In this document: positions 8,613 to 15,768 of the stretch, piece by piece
How the letters are laid out: the number at the start of each line of letters is the position of its first letter
Numbering within the stretch: the first letter of the stretch is position 1
Source: Verrucomicrobia bacterium UBA3761
Lineage (GTDB): Bacteria; Verrucomicrobiota; Kiritimatiellia; RFP12; UBA1067
Direction: 5' to 3'
Assembly (NCBI GenBank): GCA_002371135.1
Contig: DFGB01000055.1
Coordinates: forward strand, 24,497 to 52,224
DNA: 27,728 nucleotides
Made by a program: the position numbers and the translations under genes
Notes under the pieces: generated by a model
The model's database searches: none
Seen by the model: only the letters and a program-made list of their open reading frames with translations
What the model was told of the DNA's origin: nothing

Positions 8613-8926
8613 TTCGACGCAACGGGAGGGTCGCGAGGAGAGCGCGAACGTACAAGGAGGCGCGGCTTCAGCCGCGCACCCATTTATTCGACTATGCGCG
8701 GCTGAAGCCGCGCCTCCTTGGCGCTATGGCTGCCGCTTTGACGCAACGGAAGGGTCGCGAGGAGAGCACGAACGCACAAGGAGGCGCGGCTTCAGCCGCG
8801 CACCCATTTATTCGACTATGCGCGGCTGAAGCCGCGCCTCCTTGGCGCTATGGCCGCCGTTTCGACGCGCACCCACTTATTCGACTATGTGCGGCTTCAG
8901 CCGCGCACCCCTGCCAGGGCATCCGC
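8613..8926. repeat. 124-bp tandem repeat with internal hairpin, about 2.5 copies
   Basis: Units at 8613-8736 and 8737-8860 differ at only a handful of positions. A third copy starts at 8861 but jumps after eight bases to the middle of the unit. Each full unit holds a 24-bp inverted repeat around an 18-base loop (arms 8654-8677 and 8696-8719 in unit 1), and each arm is itself a hairpin (GCGCGGCT-TC-AGCCGCGC). The array fills the gap between the end of regulator 1 and the esterase promoter, on the same strand as both. No gene is supported here. Confidence 0.85.
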
Positions 8927-8949
8927 GGCGCTATGGCATCTCCTACTTC

Positions 8950-10077
8950 CTATCTCCTATTTTCCTGTTTTGGCCGCGCTGAAGCGCGGCCCTCCCGCGT
9001 GCGCCATTCCCTCGGCGTCATGCCCGTTTCGTCGCGGAAGATGTTGGTGAGGTAGGCGGCGTTGCAGAATCCGCACGCGGCGGCGATGTTCTTTATGGGG
9101 ACGTCCGGGTCGGCGAGGAGGCGTTTGGCGCGAATCAGGCGCTGGCGCAGTATCTCGCTGCCGACGGACCTGTGCAGGACGTTCGCGAAAAGCCGGTCGA
9201 GCGTCCTGCGCGGGATGCCGAGTTTCCCTGCGATCTCCTGCGCGCCGAAGGGATGCGATATGTTGGCATGGATGCAAAGGAGCGCCGCGCGCACGAGCGG
9301 ATCGGAATTGGCGAGCGTGTTCGAAGATTCGCGCGCGAACACCTGGCCGGGCGGCGTGACTGCGAGAGCGTCGCGTCGTCTCCGGCCGCCGCGCATCAAC
9401 CCGTCCAGCAGCCGCGCCCCGTCGTAGGCGTTTTGCGCGAGATTCTGGTCGACGCTCGAAATCGGCGTCGACTGGGTTTCGCACAGAAACGGGTCGTTGC
9501 CGATGCCCATGATCGCGACGTCGCGAGGGATGGAGACGTCTTGGGCGCGGCAGGCGGCGACGAGCCGCGCGGCGTCGCTGTCGTTGTAGGCGAGCGCGGC
9601 GACCGGCTTGCGCGCGGCCGCGACGTTCGCGGCGACGTCCTTCAGCGTCCATCTCTCCAGCGTCGCATCCTCCGGCAGCGCCGCCTTGAAACCTTCGTAT
9701 CTCAAACGGTGCACGTTCGACCACGACGACGAAAAGAACGCGAAATGCTCGAACCCGCGGTCGAGGAAATGCTGCGCGGCGATTCCGCCGATCTTCGCGT
9801 TGTCGGAGATGGCGCGCGGCATTTCCACCTCCGGGCACTCTATCGTCAAGTCCACCGCCGGCACCCCGGCCGCGATGATCCGCCGCGCCGTCGCCACTTG
9901 CCGGGCGTTGTTCCTCAGCGACATGATAACGCCGTCGAACTGCTCCGGATTCTCCGTCCCGGCGAGCCTGTCCGCCGTCATCAGATTCCAGCCATGCTCT
10001 TTTGCGAAACGCGCCACGCCCTCCATGCGCGGCTGGCTGTACGGAGTGATCATCAAAAGAACGTTTTTGCCTTGCAT
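8950..10077 (-). CDS. XylR-like transcription regulator 1 (sugar-binding domain + AraC helix-turn-helix)
   Basis: 375 residues from the ATG at 10077. Residues 1-250 are a LacI/periplasmic-binding-type fold that starts directly with KNVLLMITPYS, with no N-terminal DNA-binding domain. IMGIGNDPFLCETQ and the VDQN motif resemble E. coli XylR. Residues about 270-360 are an AraC-type pair of helix-turn-helix units (second one about 328-357, ending DETGMTPREWR). The last 14 residues (EGRASARP and onward) are encoded by a GGCCGCGC palindrome and look like repeat-derived read-through. Expected role is to bind a sugar or sugar phosphate in the cytoplasm and activate nearby genes. It is divergent from the glycerol-1-phosphate dehydrogenase gene, with half-sites between them. 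The mRNA appears leaderless. Confidence 0.92.
   Translation of the reverse strand: MQGKNVLLMITPYSQPRMEGVARFAKEHGWNLMTADRLAGTENPEQFDGVIMSLRNNARQVATARRIIAAGVPAVDLTIECPEVEMPRAISDNAKIGGIAAQHFLDRGFEHFAFFSSSWSNVHRLRYEGFKAALPEDATLERWTLKDVAANVAAARKPVAALAYNDSDAARLVAACRAQDVSIPRDVAIMGIGNDPFLCETQSTPISSVDQNLAQNAYDGARLLDGLMRGGRRRRDALAVTPPGQVFARESSNTLANSDPLVRAALLCIHANISHPFGAQEIAGKLGIPRRTLDRLFANVLHRSVGSEILRQRLIRAKRLLADPDVPIKNIAAACGFCNAAYLTNIFRDETGMTPREWRTREGRASARPKQENRR
8972..8991. repeat. GGCCGCGC-N4-GCGCGGCC palindrome in the 3' end of regulator 1
   Basis: A perfect 8-bp stem with centre TGAA. It codes for the EGRASARP tail of the regulator. The words that follow (tcctatctcctacttcc, 8940-8960) belong to the AGGAAGTAG family, which supplies the TAG stop. 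Confidence 0.75.
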
Positions 10078-10084
10078 GGCGCGT

Positions 10085-10114
10085 ATTATACCATTTGCCC
10101 GCACCTAAAGTCAA
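10085..10114 (-). promoter_or_regulatory. Promoter of regulator 1, leaderless type
   Basis: On the minus strand: -35 TTGACT (10114-10109), an 18-base spacer, -10 TATAAT (10090-10085), then only seven bases before the ATG. Transcription would start at or next to the A of the ATG. No ribosome binding site is present. Confidence 0.7.
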
Positions 10115-10121
10115 ATGGCGC

Positions 10122-10193
10122 GATTCCGCAATTGCAGGCGACATCAATTGCAAAGCGCCGCCATTGAAAACAGGCGCCGCGGAATGGTAAAAT
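10122..10193 (+). promoter_or_regulatory. Promoter and paired half-sites of the glycerol-1-phosphate dehydrogenase gene
   Basis: Half-site 1 GATTCCGCAATTGC (10122-10135), half-site 2 TGCAA (10149-10153), -35 TTGAAA (10164-10169), an 18-base spacer and -10 TAAAAT (10188-10193). The cores start 61 and 39 bases upstream of the -10, exactly as in the esterase operon. A TATAAT five bases later (10193-10198) is an alternative -10. Confidence 0.6.
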
Positions 10194-10208
10194 ATAATCA
10201 GCAGTCCT

Positions 10209-10307
10209 AAGTCCGAAGTCCCAAGTCATAAGCGTGTGCAGCTCAGAAAGAAAAGCTGAAAGGTCTAGACCATCTAGAACTTCTAGTTCATCTAGGACTT
10301 CGGACTT
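10209..10307 (+). repeat. Inverted repeat in the leader of the glycerol-1-phosphate dehydrogenase gene
   Basis: Perfect 13-bp arms AAGTCCGAAGTCC (10209-10221) and its complement (10295-10307) enclose a run of ctaga/tctag words. Together with the TTCAACC array that follows (10306-10343) this makes a structured leader of about 160 bases. Whether it regulates anything is unknown. Confidence 0.55.
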
Positions 10308-10343
10308 TTCAACTTTTCAACCTTTCAACCTTTCAACTTTTCA
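10306..10343 (+). repeat. TTTTCAACTTTTCAACC tandem array before the dehydrogenase start
   Basis: About four to five units of TTTCAACC/TTTTCAAC. It ends at the ribosome binding site AGGGAG (10344-10349). Related arrays lie at 11689-11703 (inverse), 11778-11840 and 15839-15872. Confidence 0.75.
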
Positions 10344-10358
10344 AGGGAGACGACCATA

Positions 10359-11702
10359 ATGTCACGGGAAATGATCGAGCGGGCGCTGAAACGAGCGACA
10401 GACACGAAAGAATGCATCATAGGCGAAAATGCGCTTGAGGCCGTCGGCGACGTTTTCAAACGCAATTTCCCGGGCGCGGCGAATGCGGTGATCATCGCAG
10501 ATCCGCGCACGTGGAAGGCGGCCGGCGAGAAGGTCGCGTCTCTGCTCGCCGCGTGCGGCGTCTCCGCGGGAAAGCACATCCTGGAGCCGGACGGCAAACT
10601 CTTCCACGGCGACTATGCGTATGTTCCGGAAGTGAAGGCCGCGATAGGGGATGGGGCATCGAACATCCCGGTGGCGGTCGGCTCGGGCGTCGTCAACGAT
10701 TTGACGAAACGCGCCGCCGGCGAACTCGGAACGCCGTACATGGTCGTCGGCACGGCCGCGAGCGTCGATGGGTATTCGAGCTTCGGCGCCGCGCTCCGCA
10801 GCCCGGAGGGCGCCAAGCAGACCTACCCCTGCCCCGCGCCGCGCGCCATCATCGCCGACCTCGACGTGATGCGCACCGCGCCCGCATGGATGGCCGCGAG
10901 CGGCTTTGCCGACCTCATGGCCAAAGTCCCCGCCGGCGCAGACTGGATCCTCGCCGCCGAACTCGGCGCCGCAGAATGGCACGAAGCGGCCTGGCACACC
11001 GTCCAGGACGGACTCAAGGACGCCATCGCCGACGCGCAGGGCGTCAGGCGCATGCAGACCGCGCCCTTGACGCGCTTCGTCGAGGGCTTGATGCTCGGCG
11101 GCTTCGCTATGCAGGATATGCAGTCATCCCGCCCCGCCTCCGGCGCCGAACACATGTTCAGCCACCTCCTCGAAATGCGCAACCACACATACAAAGGCGA
11201 AATCGTCCCCCACGGCATCCAGGTGGGCGTCTTCACGCTCTTCATGTGCCGGATGTACGAACAGTTCCTCGCCTGCGACTATACCAAGATGGACGTCGAA
11301 GCGGTCCTCGCCAACTGGAAGAGTCTCGACGAAGCCGAGCGCATCGGCCGCGAAATGTTTGCAGGGACTCCGTTCCCCGATATCGGCGTCAAGGCCGCGA
11401 GGGCGAAATTCATCGGCCGCGACGCCACGAGAGCGCGCCTCCTCGATTTCAAAGCCCGCTGCCCCGAAATCAAAGCCCGCCTCGAAAACCAACTCCTCCC
11501 CTCCGCCGAAATCGAACGCCGCCTCGTCGCCGTCGGCGCACCGACCACCCCGGAGGGCATCGGCTCCACGAAGGACGCAACCCTCGCCGACGCCGTGAAA
11601 ACCGTCTACATGCGCGATAGATACATGCTCCTCGACTTCCTCGACCTCACCGGCCAGCTCGCCCCATTCGCACGCAGGGCAGTTGAAAAGTTGAAAGGTT
11701 GA
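10359..11702 (+). CDS. sn-glycerol-1-phosphate dehydrogenase family protein (EgsA/AraM-like)
   Basis: 447 residues; AGGGAG lies nine bases before the ATG. Iron-containing alcohol dehydrogenase/dehydroquinate synthase superfamily, closest in pattern to G1P dehydrogenases. Nucleotide-binding GSGVVND (108-114) is followed by ASVDGYSS (134-141). The likely metal ligands are D185 (GFADLMAK), H265 (GAEHMFSH) and H285 (VPHGIQVG). Known family reaction: sn-glycerol-1-phosphate + NAD(P)+ to DHAP + NAD(P)H, cytoplasmic, reversible. In archaea it makes lipid backbones; in Bacillus AraM makes G1P. Beside a glycerol-phosphate transporter and a GDPD, a catabolic direction is plausible. The last residues (AVEKLKG) and the TGA stop are encoded by an inverse TTCAACC repeat. 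Another enzyme of the superfamily is possible but less likely. Confidence 0.88.
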   Translation: MSREMIERALKRATDTKECIIGENALEAVGDVFKRNFPGAANAVIIADPRTWKAAGEKVASLLAACGVSAGKHILEPDGKLFHGDYAYVPEVKAAIGDGASNIPVAVGSGVVNDLTKRAAGELGTPYMVVGTAASVDGYSSFGAALRSPEGAKQTYPCPAPRAIIADLDVMRTAPAWMAASGFADLMAKVPAGADWILAAELGAAEWHEAAWHTVQDGLKDAIADAQGVRRMQTAPLTRFVEGLMLGGFAMQDMQSSRPASGAEHMFSHLLEMRNHTYKGEIVPHGIQVGVFTLFMCRMYEQFLACDYTKMDVEAVLANWKSLDEAERIGREMFAGTPFPDIGVKAARAKFIGRDATRARLLDFKARCPEIKARLENQLLPSAEIERRLVAVGAPTTPEGIGSTKDATLADAVKTVYMRDRYMLLDFLDLTGQLAPFARRAVEKLKG

Positions 11703-11840
11703 AATGTCCACTGCGAACTCTGCGTCTCTGCGATAAAACGAGAGGCTTGAAATCAATCGAAAAAACGAAAATTCCCTTTTCAACCTTTCAACCTTTCAAC
11801 TTTTCAACCTTTCAACCTTTCAACTTTTCAACTTTTCAAC
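11689..11840. repeat. Inverse and direct TTCAACC arrays around a CGCAGAG half-element
   Basis: An inverse array (11689-11703) runs across the dehydrogenase stop codon. A half copy of the CGCAGAG element follows (11715-11737), then the gcttgaaat/aatcgaaaaa word shared with position 60 and onward, then a direct array of seven to eight units (11778-11840). The inverse and direct arrays can pair over a loop of about 75 bases. No gene is seen. Confidence 0.7.
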
Positions 11841-11846
11841 TGGCCT

Positions 11847-11918
11847 GATTCCGCAATTGCCTCAATACCAATTTACATATTCATGCATCTTGCAATAACA
11901 ATGCGCATACAGTATAAT
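11847..11918 (+). promoter_or_regulatory. Promoter and half-sites of the LamG-repeat protein gene
   Basis: Half-site 1 GATTCCGCAATTGC (11847-11860) is identical over 14 bases to the site before the dehydrogenase. Half-site 2 is degenerate (TTTACAT, around 11874). -35 TTGCAA (11890-11895), a 17-base spacer, -10 TATAAT (11913-11918). The first core starts 61 bases upstream of the -10. Confidence 0.65.
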
Positions 11919-11953
11919 ATCCAGCGTAGACTTGAAAACCGGAGGATTCAACC

Positions 11954-14900
11954 ATGAAAATAGTTCGACATGCCTTCAACCCCCTGCGTTCGCTCGCAGT
12001 GCTCGTGATGGCCGGAGGTCTTCTCCCGGCCATCGCCTCCCCGGCCTACCTCGAAAGCGACGGCACGCAGGCGATAAACACTGGCTACTACATAAACGAG
12101 AAAACGAAAATAGAGATTGACTTCCAACTCATGGAGGTCGTATCGCAGGCGCGTCTCTTCGGGCAGGACGGAAGCGGCTGCGGCAACACGGCGGTAGTCT
12201 ATTTCGGCGACTCGGCGAACAATTTCAAGTTCGGCTACGGCAATACGTTCAACGGCGTATTCCTTGCGGCGAACAACCTGCTTCGCAACACCATCGTCTA
12301 CGACGGACCGCACAACAGGGGATACATGATCCGCGACGGCGTAGAGGTCGCATCCGCCAGCCTGACCGCCGCGCACGACGCGAGGGCCAATTTCCCGATG
12401 GGGATTTTCGCGGCCTCGTTGAACGCAAGCGGGACCTCGTTCAACAATTTCGCAAAGATGCGACTGTACGGCTTCCGCATCTATGAGTCCGACAAACTCG
12501 TTCACAACTACGAGCCGGTCGTAAAGGGCGGGATTGCTGGACTACTCGACTCCGTCACAGGCACGTTCCTCTACGACACGCGCACGACCGGCGCCGGCAC
12601 GTTCGCCTACGGCGGCGATATCGAGACTATCGACGACGACCCCTACATCCAGTCCGCCGGCACAGGCGCAATCAACCTCGGCCTCGGCCCTTCGCCGAAA
12701 CTCAAAGTCGAAGTCGATTACGCGCTTACGGATACGACGAAGCTCCAGCAACGTATCGTCGGACAGGATACGACCTCCTCGACGCCGCGCATTTCCATCT
12801 ACCAAAACGGCAGCGGATACATCACGCTCGCAGCAGTGATCAGCAGCGAATGGAATACGAACGTAGGCGCCGTCAATACCGGAGCGGGCAATGAAACGGA
12901 CCGCCACACCGCGATCGTCGATTGCGGCGAGCGCATGCTTTCCTTTATGACGGGCGTGACGACGAACTGGACCTACAGCGCCACCGTCCCGGAAGTAGTG
13001 ACTTGCGCCACGCGCCCGCTCGGCCTCTTCGGAAATCCGAACAACGACGCCGGAACGTCTTTCAAAAGCGACAACTTCTCCACCGCCCGAGTTTACGGCC
13101 TCCGCATTTGGGCGGACGGAACGCTCCTCCGCGACCTTGCGCCGCGCAATATCGACGGCACGGCGGGCTTCGAAGACCGCGTGACGGGCAAGTTCTTTAC
13201 ATGCGGCGGGCTGACAGCGAGCGCCAATGTGCCGACGACGTTCTCCGGCCCGGCAAAAGAAGGCGACGCCTTTATCGAGTCGGATGGCTCGTTCTACAGC
13301 GTTGTCGATACACGCTATTTCGTGAAGCCGACGACGAAGATCGAAATCGACTACCAGCTGGCGAGTTTCGTCAATAGCGGCATTGTCATGGGCGGCTATG
13401 GTTCCGCCGCCGGAGTTTCGACGATTCTCTGGTGCCGTAGCAACTCTGAGATTGTAATGGAAATGCACGACGGCGACCACGATTCGACCGCAAACGAGCT
13501 CATTTCGCCGCGGACTCCGCCGGACCTCGCCCGCCACAAGGCGGTCTTCGACGGTCCCGGGCGCGAGCTGTCGCTTTACGATAGCGAAGAAACGCTCGTC
13601 GCCGGCGCCGATTTCCCGTCTGCCTGGAGTCTGAAGGCCACGGCGAACTGGCCCGTCATTCTTTTCGGCTCCGCCGACAATGCCTACGGCAAAAGCAAGC
13701 AACGCTCAAAAGTCCGTATCTATGGAGTGAAGTTCTACGAAAGCGGCAATCTCGTGCTTGAGCTGACGCCGGCCGTGAAGGGAGGCGTCGCGGGGTTTGT
13801 CGATGGCAACGGCAACTTTTATTCGGGCGATGGCCTCACCGCCGGCGGCAATGTCCAGACTATCGACGACGATCCGTATGTCGCGAGCCCCGAGGGCGGA
13901 TGCTTCTTCGACACCGGATACACCGTGTCGTCAAATACATGCATAGCGATCGACTACATGCCGCTTGAGCAACATACGGACCAGCAGTTCCCCTTCGAAG
14001 CGGGAGCGCGCGACGGAACGCACATGTTCATGCGTACCTACGCCAACGGCGACAAAGGACAAGGCGACATCGCATATTTCTGCGGCAACACGGACAATAT
14101 TTCCCTCGAGGTGCCGTTCTCGCCAAACGTCCGGCGCGTGTTGACCCTCGACGCATACAAACTCAAGGCAAAAGTCGAAACCGCCGGAAAGACTGTCCGC
14201 GAAGCGACAATCGGAGCTGCGGGCCGCGTTCCGGAAAAATCGACTTCGACGCTGAAGATTTTCAGATGTGCCACTAAGGATTACAACTACATGTATGGCC
14301 GTCTCTACGGATTCAAGATCTACGAAGAGGGGGCGCTTGTGCGCGACTACGCGCCGATCTGCCAAGGCGGAACGTATGCGCTTGTCGACAAAGTGACGGG
14401 CACGGTCCTCGCCAAGGCATCCGGTTCCGCCGCGTTCGATGGAAGCACGGCCAACGATTCGCTGAACGATTCGTTCTTCTACGCCGCGATGCGCGACGAG
14501 GACGCGTACATCCAGTCGGACGGCACGCAGGCCATCAACCTCGGCTATCACACGACTCCGAGCACGCGTTACGAGATTGATTACCAGTTTACAAATATTG
14601 GCTATCAAAACCGTCCGTTTGGCGCGGCGGCGTCCGGTGCTCCCAGCTCTGAAATCTATGTTCAGGGGGATGGCAACGTAGCATTCGGCGCGGGCGACTC
14701 ATGGACGGCGCAGATAACCGGTGTCGCGGCTGATTTGAATCGTCATGTCGCCGTCCTCGACATTGCCAATCACGAGTGCGGCTACAGCGGCTACAAGATG
14801 TTCGCGTTCACCGGAGCGACTGTCTGCACGAAGACAGTTGCCATTCCTACGTGGCTCTTCGCCCAGGGGACGAATGCCACAGGTGGACATGGAAATCACT

Positions 14901-15385
14901 CGAAGATGCGTCTCTACGCCTTCCGCATCTACGAGGCGGGCACGCTGGTGCATGAATATCTGCCATACAAGAACGGCGACACGGTTGGGCTTTACGACAC
15001 GGTGACGGGCGATGTGAAGACGAGCAGCGTCGCGGGCTCCAATGCGTTCAAGTATGGCGGCGGCCTGGGCTACGGGAAGTATTCCGGCTCGAATCGCGTT
15101 CTTTTGACCGCGCCGGAGAATACGACGGCCACCTACTCGCGCGGCGCGACGCTCTGCGCGTTCGCCCCGGGAGCTGCGAAGTACATCTGGAAGAAGAACG
15201 ACATCGTCCTTGCCGGCGCGACAGGAGAGACGCTGAGCGTCCTCTGGGAGCGCGGCAAGACGAAGGATACCTACTACACCGTCACGCCCGTGTTCCTCGT
15301 CGACGGCAAGGAAGACCTTGGCGAGGAGAGCGCAAGCTGCACCGTCGAGCACCTGCCCCTCGGACTCCTGCTGATCGTCAAGTAG
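11954..15385 (+). CDS. Large secreted protein of five LamG-like modules plus an Ig-like C-terminus
   Basis: 1143 residues; GGAGG lies eight bases before the ATG and a signal peptide covers residues 1-29. Five modules of about 205 residues start near residues 31 (YLESDG), 230 (YIQSAG), 439 (FIESDG), 643 (YVASPEG) and 851 (YIQSDG). Each repeats the plan SDGTQAINLGY, TKIEIDYQL, RLYGFRIYE, then a VTGTF-like end. Two linkers are nearly identical (TIDDDPY, near 226 and 637). This is the concanavalin A-like (LamG type) fold common in large surface proteins of Lentisphaerota and Verrucomicrobiota; sugar binding is a reasonable guess. Residues about 1048-1135 look Ig-like. No sortase, PEP-CTERM or type 9 secretion tail is visible: it ends LPLGLLLIVK. 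Catalytic motifs are absent. The promoter with the shared half-site places it in the glycan regulon. Confidence 0.85.
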   Translation: MKIVRHAFNPLRSLAVLVMAGGLLPAIASPAYLESDGTQAINTGYYINEKTKIEIDFQLMEVVSQARLFGQDGSGCGNTAVVYFGDSANNFKFGYGNTFNGVFLAANNLLRNTIVYDGPHNRGYMIRDGVEVASASLTAAHDARANFPMGIFAASLNASGTSFNNFAKMRLYGFRIYESDKLVHNYEPVVKGGIAGLLDSVTGTFLYDTRTTGAGTFAYGGDIETIDDDPYIQSAGTGAINLGLGPSPKLKVEVDYALTDTTKLQQRIVGQDTTSSTPRISIYQNGSGYITLAAVISSEWNTNVGAVNTGAGNETDRHTAIVDCGERMLSFMTGVTTNWTYSATVPEVVTCATRPLGLFGNPNNDAGTSFKSDNFSTARVYGLRIWADGTLLRDLAPRNIDGTAGFEDRVTGKFFTCGGLTASANVPTTFSGPAKEGDAFIESDGSFYSVVDTRYFVKPTTKIEIDYQLASFVNSGIVMGGYGSAAGVSTILWCRSNSEIVMEMHDGDHDSTANELISPRTPPDLARHKAVFDGPGRELSLYDSEETLVAGADFPSAWSLKATANWPVILFGSADNAYGKSKQRSKVRIYGVKFYESGNLVLELTPAVKGGVAGFVDGNGNFYSGDGLTAGGNVQTIDDDPYVASPEGGCFFDTGYTVSSNTCIAIDYMPLEQHTDQQFPFEAGARDGTHMFMRTYANGDKGQGDIAYFCGNTDNISLEVPFSPNVRRVLTLDAYKLKAKVETAGKTVREATIGAAGRVPEKSTSTLKIFRCATKDYNYMYGRLYGFKIYEEGALVRDYAPICQGGTYALVDKVTGTVLAKASGSAAFDGSTANDSLNDSFFYAAMRDEDAYIQSDGTQAINLGYHTTPSTRYEIDYQFTNIGYQNRPFGAAASGAPSSEIYVQGDGNVAFGAGDSWTAQITGVAADLNRHVAVLDIANHECGYSGYKMFAFTGATVCTKTVAIPTWLFAQGTNATGGHGNHSKMRLYAFRIYEAGTLVHEYLPYKNGDTVGLYDTVTGDVKTSSVAGSNAFKYGGGLGYGKYSGSNRVLLTAPENTTATYSRGATLCAFAPGAAKYIWKKNDIVLAGATGETLSVLWERGKTKDTYYTVTPVFLVDGKEDLGEESASCTVEHLPLGLLLIVK

Positions 15386-15393
15386 GAAGTAGT

Positions 15394-15447
15394 AAGTAGG
15401 AAGTAGGAGATTTGGCGCTGGAGCGCTCTATCTCCTGCTTCCTACTT
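15394..15447. repeat. AGGAAGTAGGAGAT hairpin after the LamG-repeat gene
   Basis: 18-bp arms (15394-15411 and 15430-15447) with one mismatch around an 18-base loop containing ggcgct. A run of the same aagtagg words overlaps the stop codon TAG. There is no T-tract, so it is a possible but not classical terminator. Confidence 0.6.
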
Positions 15448-15455
15448 GCAATGGC

Positions 15456-15647
15456 ATGCAATAGATTTTTATCGCAGAGGCGCAGAGTCGCAGAGTTTTC
15501 TCGGATTTTCGCATTTTCTCACGAGATGTCAAATCAACACACTCTTTAGTCGAACTTGCAGATCTATGCACTATACATATGAAATAACACCGACAAAATC
15601 GATAATCTCTGCGACTCTAAAGTCTCTGCGATAAAAATCTATTGCAT
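15456..15647. mobile_element. MITE-like element, 192 bp with 40-bp terminal inverted repeats
   Basis: The left arm (15456-15495) and right arm (15607-15647) are inverse complements over about 40 bases, with a perfect outer 23-24 bases (from atgcaatag inward). The 111-base centre has no credible coding capacity. Flanks show no clear target duplication. The inner part of the arms is the CGCAGAG repeat that recurs at 1-25, 11715-11737, 4147-4241 and 27465-27553. No transposase is present, so mobility would need one elsewhere. Confidence 0.6.
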
Positions 15648-15673
15648 GGTAGTGTCCTACTTGCGCGAAGCGC

Positions 15674-15745
15674 GAAATATGCAAGGCGGAGGGCAAAAAA
15701 CGCAAGCGTGCGATAGTTCACGCGCACTTGGAAATGTGATACAAT
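15674..15745 (+). promoter_or_regulatory. Promoter and paired half-sites of the phosphoesterase 2-GH31 unit
   Basis: Half-site 1 GAAATATGCAAGG (15674-15686), half-site 2 CGCAA (15701-15705), a weak -35 TTCACG (15717-15722), a 17-base spacer and -10 TACAAT (15740-15745). The cores start 60 and 39 bases upstream of the -10, 21 bases apart. Confidence 0.55.
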
Positions 15746-15768
15746 ATTCTCCGCAAAGGAGATATATC

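Noticed and set aside
8613..8926. CRISPR-like array
   Set aside because: Repeats are contiguous 124-bp units without unique spacers and no cas genes are near.
15300..15385. Surface-anchor tail (sortase, PEP-CTERM, type 9) on the LamG-repeat protein
   Set aside because: There is no LPXTG, no PEP followed by a membrane segment, and no positively charged tail of that type; the end LPLGLLLIVK is too short.
15446..15634. Small open frame inside the 192-bp inverted-repeat element
   Set aside because: It runs through both repeat arms, has no ribosome binding site and no recognisable protein.
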